A stretch of DNA of 59,574 nucleotides from Bacillus sp. ISL-41. GTDB lineage: Bacteria; Bacillota; Bacilli; Bacillales; Cytobacillaceae. The notes under the pieces were generated by a model. It saw nothing but the letters and a program-made list of their open reading frames with translations, did no database searches and was not told the DNA's origin. Shown piece by piece: positions 26,778 through 35,267 of this stretch; position 1 is the stretch's first letter, and the number at the start of each line of letters is the position of its first letter. Where the stretch lies: NCBI RefSeq assembly GCF_018613235.1, contig NZ_JAGGQP010000020.1, positions 1 through 59,574 on the forward strand. Direction: 5' to 3'. A program made the position numbers and the translations under genes.

Positions 26778-28205
26778 ATGAAACAAACATTATATAAACC
26801 CAAAAGACATTGGAAGGAAATTGATCTTTGGAAAGGAGTTACTGAAGAACAGTGGAATAATTGGCTTTGGCAATTAACCAATACAGTACGAACATTGGAT
26901 GATTTGAAAAAAGTTATTAATTTGACACCTGAAGAGGAGGAAGGTGTTCGAATCTCAACAAAAACAATTCCACTTAATATAACTCCCTACTATGCCTCGC
27001 TAATGAATCCTGATGATCCAAATTGTCCAATTCGCAAACAGTCTGTGCCTATATCTAGTGAGACTTATAAAACAAAATATGATTTAGAAGATCCACTCTA
27101 CGAAGATGAAGATTCCCCAGCACCGGGACTAACACATCGATATCCAGATCGCGTTTTATTTCTAGTAACGAATCAATGTTCAATGTACTGTAGATATTGT
27201 ACGAGAAGAAGATTTTCAGGGCAAATTGGAATGGGAGTACCCAAAAAGCAATTAGATACAGCAATTGATTATATTAGAAATACTGAAGAGGTAAGGGATG
27301 TTTTAATTTCTGGTGGAGATGGATTATTAATAAACGACCAAATTTTAGAGTATATTCTAAAAAAACTTCGTGAGATTGAACATGTGGAAATTATTCGAAT
27401 AGGTACCCGTGCACCAGTAGTATTTCCACAGCGAATTACAGAAAATTTATGTTCAATCTTAAAAAAGTACCACCCAATTTGGTTGAACACTCACTTTAAC
27501 ACGTCAATAGAAATTACAGAGGATTCTAAAAGAGCATGCGAGATGTTGGCGAATGCAGGTGTTCCTATTGGCAATCAGTCTGTTATTCTAGCTGGAATAA
27601 ATGATAGTGTTCCAATTATGAAGAAACTAATGCATGACCTAGTAAAAATAAGGGTACGCCCCTACTATATTTATCAGTGCGATTTATCTGAAGGAATTAG
27701 CCACTTCCGTGCCCCAGTTTCAAAAGGGCTTGAGATTATTGAAGGATTACGCGGCCATACCTCAGGATATGCTGTTCCAACCTTTGTTGTTGATAGTCCA
27801 GGTGGCGGAGGAAAGATTTCTCTACAACCTAATTACCTGATTTCACAAAGTGCAGACAAAGTAGTGTTACGTAACTTTGAAGGTGTCATCACATCTTATC
27901 CAGAGCCTCAAAATTATGTATCAGGAACTGCAGAAGATTATTTCAAGACTATTTATCCTGAATATGAAAAGTATAAATCGAATGTTGGTATATCCGCTGT
28001 GATGAATGATAAGAAATTCAATCTCGTCCCAGAAGATCTTCAGCGCCTAGATAGAAGACAAAAATATCAGGAAGATCCAGATCATTCTTCTTTAAAGGAT
28101 AAGCGGGAAAAACGAGATGAATTAAAAGAAAAGAAATTTAAAGCTCAACAACAAACTTCAGCAAACAAAATTGGCCTAGAAAAAGAACCAGCGGGGAATG
28201 ATTGA
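26778..28205 (+). CDS. kamA: Lysine 2,3-aminomutase, complete (chimeric) copy
   Basis: 475 residues, the usual length. C134-x3-C138-x2-C141 binds the radical-SAM cluster, and DSPGGGGK (residues 339-346) supplies the PLP lysine. It converts L-lysine to L-beta-lysine, first step of the pathway encoded upstream. By homology to the truncated copy and the GAGGAGGGG ribosome site the start is ATG 26778, not the in-frame ATG at 26751. Codons 1-335 belong to the element and the rest most likely to the host, because yokU, a common kamA neighbour, follows. Alternatively the element brought the whole gene, but then a second 3' fragment should exist and none is seen. Confidence 0.93.
   Translation: MKQTLYKPKRHWKEIDLWKGVTEEQWNNWLWQLTNTVRTLDDLKKVINLTPEEEEGVRISTKTIPLNITPYYASLMNPDDPNCPIRKQSVPISSETYKTKYDLEDPLYEDEDSPAPGLTHRYPDRVLFLVTNQCSMYCRYCTRRRFSGQIGMGVPKKQLDTAIDYIRNTEEVRDVLISGGDGLLINDQILEYILKKLREIEHVEIIRIGTRAPVVFPQRITENLCSILKKYHPIWLNTHFNTSIEITEDSKRACEMLANAGVPIGNQSVILAGINDSVPIMKKLMHDLVKIRVRPYYIYQCDLSEGISHFRAPVSKGLEIIEGLRGHTSGYAVPTFVVDSPGGGGKISLQPNYLISQSADKVVLRNFEGVITSYPEPQNYVSGTAEDYFKTIYPEYEKYKSNVGISAVMNDKKFNLVPEDLQRLDRRQKYQEDPDHSSLKDKREKRDELKEKKFKAQQQTSANKIGLEKEPAGND
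27777..27782. other. Right attachment junction (attR) in kamA
   Basis: CCAACC at codons 334-335 is where element-borne kamA meets host kamA. The position is inferred from where the left copy diverges. The target codes for the conserved [10 protein letters not shown] stretch next to the PLP-lysine motif. Confidence 0.65.
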
Positions 28206-28207
28206 TC

Positions 28208-28489
28208 ATGAACAAGATTTGTGAGTGGTGTGGAGGGAGAGCAATTTTAGGAGTAAGTAAGGTTTATTGGGAGCTGCCAGATGGGTCAAGGGCAATAGAA
28301 ATCACGGAGACACCGGCTGTGATTTGCAAAGGTTGTACGATGGTATACCAGGAAGAAAAGGTAATTAAGGAGATTGAGGATCAATTGTTTCTAATAGATA
28401 CCAAGATAATTGGAGATACAATCAGTTTTAAGGAGCTTATGGATAAGCCGAGACTATTGAAGAGGAATTATTTTGATTTTTCTTCTTAA
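28208..28489 (+). CDS. yokU: YokU-family zinc-finger protein
   Basis: 93 residues with two CxxC pairs (Cys5/Cys8 and Cys40/Cys43) that probably bind zinc. It matches the YokU family found next to kamA in Bacillus genomes. Function unknown; the context suggests a role linked to KamA. The start at ATG 28208 lies two bases after the kamA stop, with GGGGAA upstream in the kamA end, so it is co-transcribed with kamA. Confidence 0.8.
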   Translation: MNKICEWCGGRAILGVSKVYWELPDGSRAIEITETPAVICKGCTMVYQEEKVIKEIEDQLFLIDTKIIGDTISFKELMDKPRLLKRNYFDFSS

Positions 28490-28499
28490 ATTACTTGGA

Positions 28500-28535
28500 G
28501 GTGGTACCTATAAGTGGGTGCCATCTTTATTATTT
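28500..28535 (+). terminator. Possible terminator after yokU
   Basis: GGTGGTACC and GGGTGCCATC pair with some G-U pairs and are followed by TTTATTATTTT. The rest of 28536-28818 holds no gene; a short inverted repeat (TGACACTC at 28637, GAGTGTCA at 28692) is the only structure seen there. Confidence 0.5.
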
Positions 28536-28818
28536 TGTTGCACTGTTTACTAAGTTAATATTATTAATTTACATGTTATTTAAAACCAACTCACCTTTTA
28601 CTTTAACCTTTCAGTTTTGAGGTTAAAAAGTTTAAATGACACTCGAACTGGCATATGAGTTACGAGTTATTTTTGCGCGGATTAAGAGCCTGAGTGTCAA
28701 TGAAAAGTCCATACCTTACCAAGTCTGTAAACTTTGGAATTGTATATTGTAGATTAAAATATTGCAGTAAATATGAATTTCAAGAAATTGTTAAAATGTT
28801 TCTTGATATTTTTCTTTT

Positions 28819-28834
28819 TGTGATGTGCATCACA
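28819..28834. promoter_or_regulatory. Fnr/Crp-type operator palindrome
   Basis: TGTGATGTGCATCACA is a perfect 16-base palindrome and matches the TGTGA-N6-TCACA consensus of Bacillus Fnr and related Crp-family regulators. It lies about 60 bases upstream of the beta-propeller lipoprotein gene, a normal activator distance. Confidence 0.75.
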
Positions 28835-28895
28835 TTTCCGATAGGAGAACCCGGTTATGCTATCGGAGTAATCACATTAAGGAGGAATTCAGATC

Positions 28896-30005
28896 ATGAG
28901 AAAATCTTATTTTAGAGGGATAAGTTTAGTGATAGCAGCAGGTATCTTTCTTGCCGGGTGTGGTACCGAACCTGCCAAAGATGTTACAGAGGCGACTGCC
29001 AAGGAAAAGCAGCAAGTCGAAGAAAAATCAGAACAAGCATCAAAAAATGCTCAGGTAGACAAGTTTTATTTTACAGCCAATGAAGGGGGAACAATAAGCA
29101 AGGTAAATGCTATCAACAATGAGGTTGTTAAAACGATTCAAGCAGAAGGCGTTGTCCATAATATTCAGGTTTCACCTGATGGAAAATCAGTTGCGGCCAC
29201 CATTGTCCCGAGCATGGGAGAGCTTGGAGATGACGGACATGATGATGGAGGACATGATATGAAAATGAACGGTTTTGCTCTTTTTTATGATACTGAAACG
29301 GATGAGTTACTTAAAGAAGTAGAAGTCGGCAGCCATCCGGCCCATGTTGTGTATACAGAGGATGGAAAATACGCCCTTGTCACAAACAATGAGGACAATA
29401 ATGTTTCCGTTATTGATACCAAAGACTACACTGTGGTCAATACAATAGGAACAGGGAAAGGCCCGCATGGCTTCAGGATATCAAGCGACAGCAAGCATGC
29501 TTATATAGCGAACATGGGTGAGGATTCTGTCAGTGTCATTAATCTCGAATCAATGAAAGAAGATCGCAAAATACAGGTAGGTGCCGCTCCGGTCACGACA
29601 GGAATAAGCGCTGATGGGAAGACATTGGTAACAACGCTCAATGCTGAAAATGCTCTGGCAATTGTTGATCTTGAAAGTGGAAACATAGAGAAGGTAGGAG
29701 TCGGTATTGGCCCGGCTCAAGTATATCTTGATGCTAATGATCAATTTGCCTACGTGGCCAACCAGGGAACAGAGAGTAATCCTTCTAATAGCATAACGAT
29801 TGTAGATTTGAAATCAAAAGCAGCAGTTTCCACAATTGAAACGGGTAAAGGAGCGCATGGTGTGGTGCTGAGCGGTGACAGTAAGACGGCGTATGTGACC
29901 AATATGTTCGAAGATACGGTAAGCATTATAGATCTTGAAGCGAAAGAAGTAAAACAAACGATTCAGGTTGGAGAAGTCCCAAATGGGATCACGATCATGA
30001 AGTAA
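28896..30005 (+). CDS. YVTN/YncE-like beta-propeller lipoprotein
   Basis: 369 residues. The signal peptide ends in a lipobox (LAGC, Cys near residue 22), so the protein is lipid-anchored outside the membrane. After a charged linker come repeated blades with YVTN-like signatures (YALVTNNEDNNVSVID, HAYIANMGEDSVSVIN, TAYVTNMFEDTVSIID). A His/Asp/Met-rich insert, DDGHDDGGHDMKM (about residues 113-125), could bind copper or another metal. Role unknown; relatives sit near redox or metal genes. Strong AAGGAGG ribosome site. The Fnr-type operator suggests induction under low oxygen. Confidence 0.82.
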   Translation: MRKSYFRGISLVIAAGIFLAGCGTEPAKDVTEATAKEKQQVEEKSEQASKNAQVDKFYFTANEGGTISKVNAINNEVVKTIQAEGVVHNIQVSPDGKSVAATIVPSMGELGDDGHDDGGHDMKMNGFALFYDTETDELLKEVEVGSHPAHVVYTEDGKYALVTNNEDNNVSVIDTKDYTVVNTIGTGKGPHGFRISSDSKHAYIANMGEDSVSVINLESMKEDRKIQVGAAPVTTGISADGKTLVTTLNAENALAIVDLESGNIEKVGVGIGPAQVYLDANDQFAYVANQGTESNPSNSITIVDLKSKAAVSTIETGKGAHGVVLSGDSKTAYVTNMFEDTVSIIDLEAKEVKQTIQVGEVPNGITIMK

Positions 30006-30014
30006 TGGATGGAT

Positions 30015-30046
30015 GCCGCGCCTCTTATCTTGGAGGGCGGCTTTTT
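30015..30046 (+). terminator. Terminator after the lipoprotein gene
   Basis: GCCGC-(G)-CCTC pairs with GAGG-GCGGC across TTATCTTG and is followed by TTTTT. Confidence 0.8.
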
Positions 30047-30194
30047 GCATGAATGAATACAATTATTCGTCACATAAACTCGATTGTTTCTACACATTTG
30101 ACTTATAGAATCAAAATGAATTAAGGGTTCCCCTTAGTAAAGGAGGCTTTGTATACCATGGAAGCTAGTAAAATGGACAGTAAATACAAGTAAA

Positions 30195-30480
30195 CTAATC
30201 GGGGAGATGAATGGACAAGTATAAAAGAATCGTGCTGTTGGCAGCAACTGTTAAGCGATTCAAAAGGCTAGCCTGATAGCCAACGCAATTTGACTTCGAC
30301 TGCCGGAAAGTGGCTTGAAAAATCAGTCTTTCGTAAAGAAAGAGGCCAATATCAACAACTCCGGTAAGTTTAGAAGAAGTTGCGAGGACTAAATCTAGTT
30401 AGGTTCCAACTAGGGAGGAAATCGGAAAAACACATTGGTGAAAGGCTATATATACCGATTGAAGAAGGGACTGAAAGTAA
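30195..30480 (+). ncRNA. Candidate structured RNA of unknown class
   Basis: This stretch has no credible protein frame (the longest starts with MDKYKRIVLLAA and is 21 codons) but many consistent helices. Going inwards, GCAA 30285 pairs with TTGC 30380, CTTC 30294 with GAAG 30373 or 30376, GCCGG 30302 with CCGGT 30361, TGGCTT 30311 with AGGCCA 30343, and CTTTC 30328 with GAAAG 30338, giving one long arm. Separate hairpins are GGCTA/TAGCC near 30267-30282 and CTAGTT/AACTAG at 30395-30413, and ATCGG 30421 pairs with CCGAT 30455. A short AAAGGAGG-led frame of 11 codons (MEASKMDSKYK) lies just upstream. I match it to no known riboswitch or RNA family; strand is assumed. Confidence 0.4.
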
Positions 30481-30505
30481 AAAAAGGAAGCCGGGTAGGC
30501 TTCCT
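30477..30505 (-). terminator. Terminator of the multicopper oxidase gene
   Basis: AGGAAGCC and GGCTTCCT pair perfectly around GGGTA. On the minus strand a T7 run follows, so it chiefly ends the oxidase transcript; it could also stop the plus-strand RNA, where the tail is only CTTT. Confidence 0.85.
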
Positions 30506-30557
30506 CTTTGAAATCAGTTTCTTATTCTACATTTTAATGCTCTAACGGAAGAGGTTA

Positions 30558-32174
30558 TTATTCAGGTTTATTATTTGCATCAGGATCTGGAGTGAAGTTT
30601 ACTTTAAACCCATCATATTTAACCATATTCACCATTCCTGCAGTGGCATGATGCAAATCGTGACAATGGAATAGCCAGTTACCAGGATTGTCTGCTTTAA
30701 ATGCAACGACATATTCATCACCAGGTTTTAAATTAATCGTATCTTTCATGATTGGAGCACCTTGTACAGGTTTTCCATTTTTGCTAAGAACCTGGAAGAA
30801 GTGACCATGCAAGTGCATAGGATGATCATCCATCATAGAATTGTTGGTCAGTGTTACTTTAACAAGATCGCCTTCCTCGACATTTATACTATCAGTTTCT
30901 GGGAAAGTTTTGCCGTTAATCGTATATGCCATTTCGTTGCCATCCATCGTTGTGTTTAAATCCATTTTATATTCAATATCATATTTTTGATCCAGTGAAA
31001 ATTCACCCTTTTCAGAGCCGCCATAATTCATAAAGGAAAATTCAGGTAAATCTTCGGACTTGTTAGATTTGTCAGCTGAATCAGTAGAGTTTTCATATTG
31101 AATTTTTGTATTCATTCCACTTGAACCTTCCATATCTCCGTGGCACTCTATGAACCATTCTCCAGGGTTGTTTGCCGTAAACTCAATGTCATATCTCTCA
31201 CCAGGTGCTATTGAGATTACTTGATCCTTCAATTCTTTTGGTTTATTTAGTTCTTGTCCGTCAATTGCTGCGACTTTAAAGTCATGGCCATGCAGGTGAA
31301 TTTTATGAGACATATACCCTACATTGACAAGACGAATTCTGACCTTTTCTCCTTCTTTGACCTTTAATGGTTCAATGCTGTTACCGCTTTTGCCATTTAT
31401 CGTAAAGATATCGTAAGCACTCATATCGTGGCCCATTTCTTCCATTCCATCCATGCTTTCATTCTCATTTGACCCCATATCGCCGTGATCCATGCCACCA
31501 GAATCAGTTTCTTTATCACTGTCCTCGTCTGAATCCATATTACCGTGGTCCATTCCCTCCATACTGGATTCAGCTTCTTCTGGCTTGCTCATCCACTCGT
31601 CTAGCATAAGGGTATAATCACGATCATAAGACTTATCATTTGGCTCTACAATAAATGAACCATAAAGCCCTTTATCCATTTGTTCAACAGCATTTTGATG
31701 GGTATGATACATATAAGTTCCCGGATCCTCAGGGGTAAATTCATAGGTGAAGCTTTCACCTGGCTGGACTGCATTTTGTGTCACACCTGGGATGCCATCC
31801 ATTTCATTTGGCACTGTAATTCCATGCCAGTGTATAGAGATTGGTTCATTCAGTTCATTTTTAAGATTTATTTTTAATTTCTCTCCTTGCTTTACCCGAA
31901 TTTGGGAGCCGGGAACAGAACCATTGAAAGTAAGTGCTTTTACACTAACATCCTCACTTAGCTGATGCTTGGCTTCTTTGGCAATAATATTTATTTCATT
32001 GCCAGTAAGTGTTTCAGTAACGTTAGCAGTTTGTAGACCTTCTAAATTTTCTTTTACTTCAGAGCTAGGTTCTTCTTCCATGTTTTTATGATCCATTTCA
32101 CTCATACTGCTACTGGAACAGGCAGCAATAAAAAGGGTGGAGAAAATGAGAATTGAAAGTAACTTTAATTTCAT
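30558..32174 (-). CDS. Multicopper oxidase lipoprotein (CopA/CueO-like)
   Basis: 538 residues with lipobox FIAAC near residue 20, so anchored outside the membrane. Three cupredoxin domains carry the copper motifs IHWHGI, MYHTHQNAVEQ, HPMHLHGHFFQV and LFHCHDLHHATAGM, giving type 1 copper and the trinuclear centre. A Met/His/Asp-rich insert around residues 205-260 (repeats of MDHGNMD type) resembles the methionine-rich regions of Cu(I) oxidases. It probably oxidises Cu(I) to the less toxic Cu(II). ATG 32174 has AGGAGG upstream; the longer frame has no support. Confidence 0.9.
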   Translation of the reverse strand: MKLKLLSILIFSTLFIAACSSSSMSEMDHKNMEEEPSSEVKENLEGLQTANVTETLTGNEINIIAKEAKHQLSEDVSVKALTFNGSVPGSQIRVKQGEKLKINLKNELNEPISIHWHGITVPNEMDGIPGVTQNAVQPGESFTYEFTPEDPGTYMYHTHQNAVEQMDKGLYGSFIVEPNDKSYDRDYTLMLDEWMSKPEEAESSMEGMDHGNMDSDEDSDKETDSGGMDHGDMGSNENESMDGMEEMGHDMSAYDIFTINGKSGNSIEPLKVKEGEKVRIRLVNVGYMSHKIHLHGHDFKVAAIDGQELNKPKELKDQVISIAPGERYDIEFTANNPGEWFIECHGDMEGSSGMNTKIQYENSTDSADKSNKSEDLPEFSFMNYGGSEKGEFSLDQKYDIEYKMDLNTTMDGNEMAYTINGKTFPETDSINVEEGDLVKVTLTNNSMMDDHPMHLHGHFFQVLSKNGKPVQGAPIMKDTINLKPGDEYVVAFKADNPGNWLFHCHDLHHATAGMVNMVKYDGFKVNFTPDPDANNKPE

Positions 32175-32586
32175 GCTGTATACCTCCTGAAATTTTTTTA
32201 AGGAAATCATAATACAAATAATTGCAGAAATTATGGATGAAAATTCGTCGTTTTTTTAGAAATAGTTATTTGGGTATGAGTTACCATGAAATTTTTGTAA
32301 AGTTTTATTTTATCAAATTAATAATTAGAAATTTCTGCAAAAAGTAATGTTAAGATTGTTTAAATAGGAGGTGGCAAATTTGGATAAAACAGGAAGGGAT
32401 TTAAAAGCCCTGCTCTATAAATTGGCTTTTTAATTTTCTTTTGTTTCGTGCTCGTACCAGAGTGTGTATATGCTTGTCTGAAATTTAAGGTTAAAGAAAA
32501 AAGGCGTTTTTTCTAAGATTTTCTTGCACATCTCATTCAATTTAAATCATTATGTAGGACTGTTAATATAGAAAGGAATAATTTTT
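32175..32586. other. Intergenic region between divergent genes
   Basis: It holds the promoters of the oxidase (leftward) and the membrane protein (rightward). One micro-ORF at 32380-32433 (TTG start, 17 residues, MDKTGRDLKALLYKLAF) has an excellent AGGAGGTG ribosome site and could be a leader peptide or a decayed gene start. Nothing else is seen. Confidence 0.3.
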
Positions 32587-33237
32587 ATGAACTTATTTAT
32601 GAGGCACATGGTTGTTGGATTGACAAGCAGTATTCTTGTCTACCTATTCTTAAGTAGTCGATCTGAATGGAGTTCTATGCATGCTTGGAATAGAGCTTAT
32701 GCCGATGTATCTCTTCTTCTTCTCTTCATTACCATTATGATCGGTCCATTAAGTAGATTAAATAACCTATTTATTCGCTTTTTATCATGGAGAAGGGAGT
32801 TAGGGATTTGGTGTTTTATCATGGCTTTACTACATGTATATGTACTATTCCAGGGGTGGTTTTACTGGGAACCGATCAGACTGATCATTGGGGTGAACCA
32901 AGAAACTGGCCAGCTTTCGTTTGATTCGGGTTTCACCCTCGCCAACCTAGTTGGTGCTGTGGGATTAGCTTACTTATTTCTGCTTGCTTTAGTATCAAAT
33001 AATTATGCAATAAAAGTATTAGGGAAAAGGAGTTGGGACTACCTTCAAAAGAAAAGTGGGACACTTTATATTCTAGTAGTATTGCACACTGCATTTTTCC
33101 TCTTCTTTTTTAGATTAGGCAGTTATAATTGGGTACAAAAGCCTTTTTTAGTAACCGTAACAGTTATTTTCATGCTGCAATGGGCTGTTTTTATACGAAG
33201 CGTCTACCAAAGCAAAAATAGAAGGAAAATAGAATAG
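32587..33237 (+). CDS. Ferric-reductase-like membrane protein
   Basis: 216 residues with about six hydrophobic helices. Histidines in helices (LLHVYVLF, VVLHTAFF) fit haem ligands of the ferric-reductase-like transmembrane domain family, the group that includes MsrQ/YedZ. It could pass electrons to metals or to redox partners outside the membrane; in this setting copper or iron is likely. It has no flavin or NAD-binding domain, so a partner would be needed. The ribosome site (AAAGGAA) is moderate. Confidence 0.65.
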   Translation: MNLFMRHMVVGLTSSILVYLFLSSRSEWSSMHAWNRAYADVSLLLLFITIMIGPLSRLNNLFIRFLSWRRELGIWCFIMALLHVYVLFQGWFYWEPIRLIIGVNQETGQLSFDSGFTLANLVGAVGLAYLFLLALVSNNYAIKVLGKRSWDYLQKKSGTLYILVVLHTAFFLFFFRLGSYNWVQKPFLVTVTVIFMLQWAVFIRSVYQSKNRRKIE

Positions 33238-33411
33238 AGTTCTATTGGGGATAATTGGATATAACTTGCTTTGTGATTGTATCATCACTTTATTTATAAA
33301 TCGGAGCGTTAATGCGAGCATCTTGAAAAATATGCATTTTATATGCAGTTTATTTACTTAATGCATGGGTAACCTATCAAATGAAAGGAAAAAAACAGAA
33401 AGGGAGATTAC

Positions 33412-33738
33412 ATGTATAACCAAACTTATGAACAGTGTATTCAGGCTTGCCTTGAATGTATGGAGGCTTGTAATGTTTGTTATGATGCGTGTTTCCATGA
33501 AGAAGACTTAAAAATGATGGCAGAATGTATAAGAATGGATCGGGAATGCGCAGACATTTGTGCTTTCGCTGCCAAATCTATGCAATCAAACAGTCCTTTT
33601 GTAAAACAGATCTGCCAGTTATGTGCTGATATTTGCGAGGCTTGCGGAAACGAATGCAAGAAGCATTCACATGAACACTGTCAAAAATGTGCTGAGGCTT
33701 GCTTTAAATGTGCAGAAGCATGCCGGCAAATGGTATAG
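33412..33738 (+). CDS. Four-helix-bundle copper storage protein (Csp/YhjQ-like)
   Basis: 108 residues with about 20 cysteines spaced CxxxC or CxxC along four helices (CIQACLECMEACNVCYDAC; CQLCADICEACGNEC; CQKCAEACFKCAEAC). This is the Csp3 pattern, which binds many Cu(I) ions inside the bundle. No signal peptide, so it should store copper in the cytosol. Ribosome site AAAGGGAG; strong terminator downstream. Confidence 0.92.
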   Translation: MYNQTYEQCIQACLECMEACNVCYDACFHEEDLKMMAECIRMDRECADICAFAAKSMQSNSPFVKQICQLCADICEACGNECKKHSHEHCQKCAEACFKCAEACRQMV

Positions 33739-33748
33739 TAACCCAAAA

Positions 33749-33775
33749 AACAGACACTTGGTGTCTGTTTTTTTG
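33749..33775 (+). terminator. Terminator after the copper storage gene
   Basis: ACAGACAC and GTGTCTGT pair around a TTG loop, with A-run before and T7 after. Confidence 0.88.
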
Positions 33776-33907
33776 TCTTCAAGATGTCTGAATTCCAACA
33801 TGCCGGCAAAGCCCTTACCCTAAAAGTCTACATGGAAATCTAGTCTATTATTCTCTTTCCGGTCATATAAATCGAGTAAGTTGATAGTTATAGAACGGAG
33901 TGAGCGA

Positions 33908-35062
33908 ATGAACAAAAGACATCAAAATACTATATTTTTAATTAGAGTTCACACGATTTATTTCGCGCTTTTTTTCTTAATTATTAGTATTATATTTTTC
34001 TTTAATTTTCTTGATTTTAAAGAAAAAATAAATTCTTCCTTTATTACAGCTACTAGCGAAAAGGTACATACTAATATCATCCTAAGTCTCATGGCAACTG
34101 AAATAGGCTCGCTTAGATCACTTATTAATGAACAAGAAACACACTCTATCTCCCGAGCAGTATTTCTCACTTTTACAAATATTTGGCCAGAAGACATTAG
34201 AACATTTCTTGGTCGAGAAGTTCCGGGTTTTTCCAACTTTAATACCGAAATTGCTATCGCAGGAATTGGGACAGATATTACCACAATGCCAATGGAATCT
34301 GCTCCCCCGTTAGAAGTGCTTTTGAAAGAGAAAGAAATGGCAGAACAGAAGCTAGGCAAAAAAAATGTTTCACAAGAAAAAGGGATTTCCCCTGTCCTTA
34401 AAACTGGAAAGGATGTGGCATATATTTATCATTCCCACAGCTGGGAAGCTTTTTTGCCCTCGTTGCCTGGAAAGAAGACCGCAAATGAAGCTGTAAGTTT
34501 AAATGAAAGTAAAAACATAATAGCAGTGGGGAAAAAGCTAAGAGACGAATTAATGAAGAAAGGCATTGGAGCAAGCCATAGCACGTCCAATGTTACAGAG
34601 GAATTAAAAAAGAAAAATTGGAATTACAATGATTCATATACGCTTTCAAGAGAGACAGTAAAAGAGGTAATGGCACAAGAATCATCTGTTAGTTATCTTA
34701 TTGATATTCACAGGGATTCCCAACCTAAAAAGCTTACAACTACAATGATCAACGGAAAACCGTTTGCAAGATTATTTTTTATAGTGGGGAGGGAAAATAA
34801 AAACTATGAAAGTAATCTTGCCTTAGCCAAAGAATTGAATAAAATGCTAGAAGAGAAATTCCCAGGAATCAGCAGAGGTGTTTTTGTAAAGACAAAAGAT
34901 GATGGAAATGGAGTATATAATCAGGACCTTTCCAGCCAATCGATGCTGCTTGAGTTTGGAGGAATAGAGAATAATAGCATTGAATTGGATCATTCTATTA
35001 AAGCATTTGCGGAAGTTTTCAGTGAATATTATTGGGAAGCTGAGGAAGTAAACGGAAATTGA
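33908..35062 (+). CDS. SpoIIP-like N-acetylmuramoyl-L-alanine amidase
   Basis: 384 residues. One N-terminal membrane helix (about 12-35) is followed by an extracytoplasmic region and a SpoIIP domain from about residue 165: VAYIYHSHSWEAFLP, LIDIHRDSQPKK, RLFFIVGRENKNYE and MLLEFGGIENN. SpoIIP cleaves peptide stems from glycan during engulfment with SpoIID. This one is probably a paralogue rather than the main spoIIP, because it lies among copper genes and not next to gpr. I chose ATG 33908 with GGAGTG upstream. Confidence 0.82.
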   Translation: MNKRHQNTIFLIRVHTIYFALFFLIISIIFFFNFLDFKEKINSSFITATSEKVHTNIILSLMATEIGSLRSLINEQETHSISRAVFLTFTNIWPEDIRTFLGREVPGFSNFNTEIAIAGIGTDITTMPMESAPPLEVLLKEKEMAEQKLGKKNVSQEKGISPVLKTGKDVAYIYHSHSWEAFLPSLPGKKTANEAVSLNESKNIIAVGKKLRDELMKKGIGASHSTSNVTEELKKKNWNYNDSYTLSRETVKEVMAQESSVSYLIDIHRDSQPKKLTTTMINGKPFARLFFIVGRENKNYESNLALAKELNKMLEEKFPGISRGVFVKTKDDGNGVYNQDLSSQSMLLEFGGIENNSIELDHSIKAFAEVFSEYYWEAEEVNGN

Positions 35063-35267
35063 TAGTTTTGCGATTGTGATAGAGTCTATAACTCTATCCA
35101 CCTACGGAACTTTTGACAGAAGATCGAAACCCAATTCTTCAAAGTTTGCCCATCTCCCTCTTGTTAAATCAGAACCGTTTGTCAATATCGGTGCTTCATA
35201 AAAAATGCACAGCTTTATGGGATATTAGTAACAAAAGTAAAGGAATAATAAATTTCAGGAGGAAACG

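Larger units (their letters stand above)
26619..27780 (+). repeat. Recoded duplicate of kamR-kamA spacer plus kamA codons 1-335
   Basis: This stretch is the counterpart of 16148-17315. Both contain a terminator, a sigma-54 promoter, a ribosome site and kamA codons 1-335 with no indels. The proteins differ at 23 of 335 positions by direct comparison, while the first 60 coding bases differ at 14 positions, mostly third codon positions with A/T preferred here. It ends exactly where the truncated copy loses homology. Confidence 0.9.
17314..27781. mobile_element. Serine-recombinase element integrated in kamA
   Basis: An AT-rich segment of about 10.5 kb separates the host kamA 5' part from its 3' part. 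The left end carries a large serine recombinase, the right end a recoded copy of kamA codons 1-335 with terminator and sigma-54 promoter. Cargo is three tyrosine recombinases, an unknown gene, two micro-ORFs and an Mrr-like nuclease. Joining host CCGAC to the sequence after the right junction (CTTTGTTGTT) restores [10 protein letters not shown] in frame, so precise excision would recreate a normal kamA. No replication, conjugation or virion genes are seen. The boundaries are inferred from kamA homology. Confidence 0.85.

Noticed and set aside
17317-27780. Prophage
   Set aside because: No capsid, tail, terminase, lysis or phage replication genes are present; the segment is a small integrative element.
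28637-28699. TGACACTC...GAGTGTCA inverted pair as ends of a small insertion sequence or MITE
   Set aside because: Arms of eight bases and a 47-base interior without flanking target duplication are too little to support a mobile element.
30195-30480. Group I or group II intron fragment
   Set aside because: I could not find the conserved core segments of group I introns or a domain V hairpin, so I kept only the neutral label of structured RNA.
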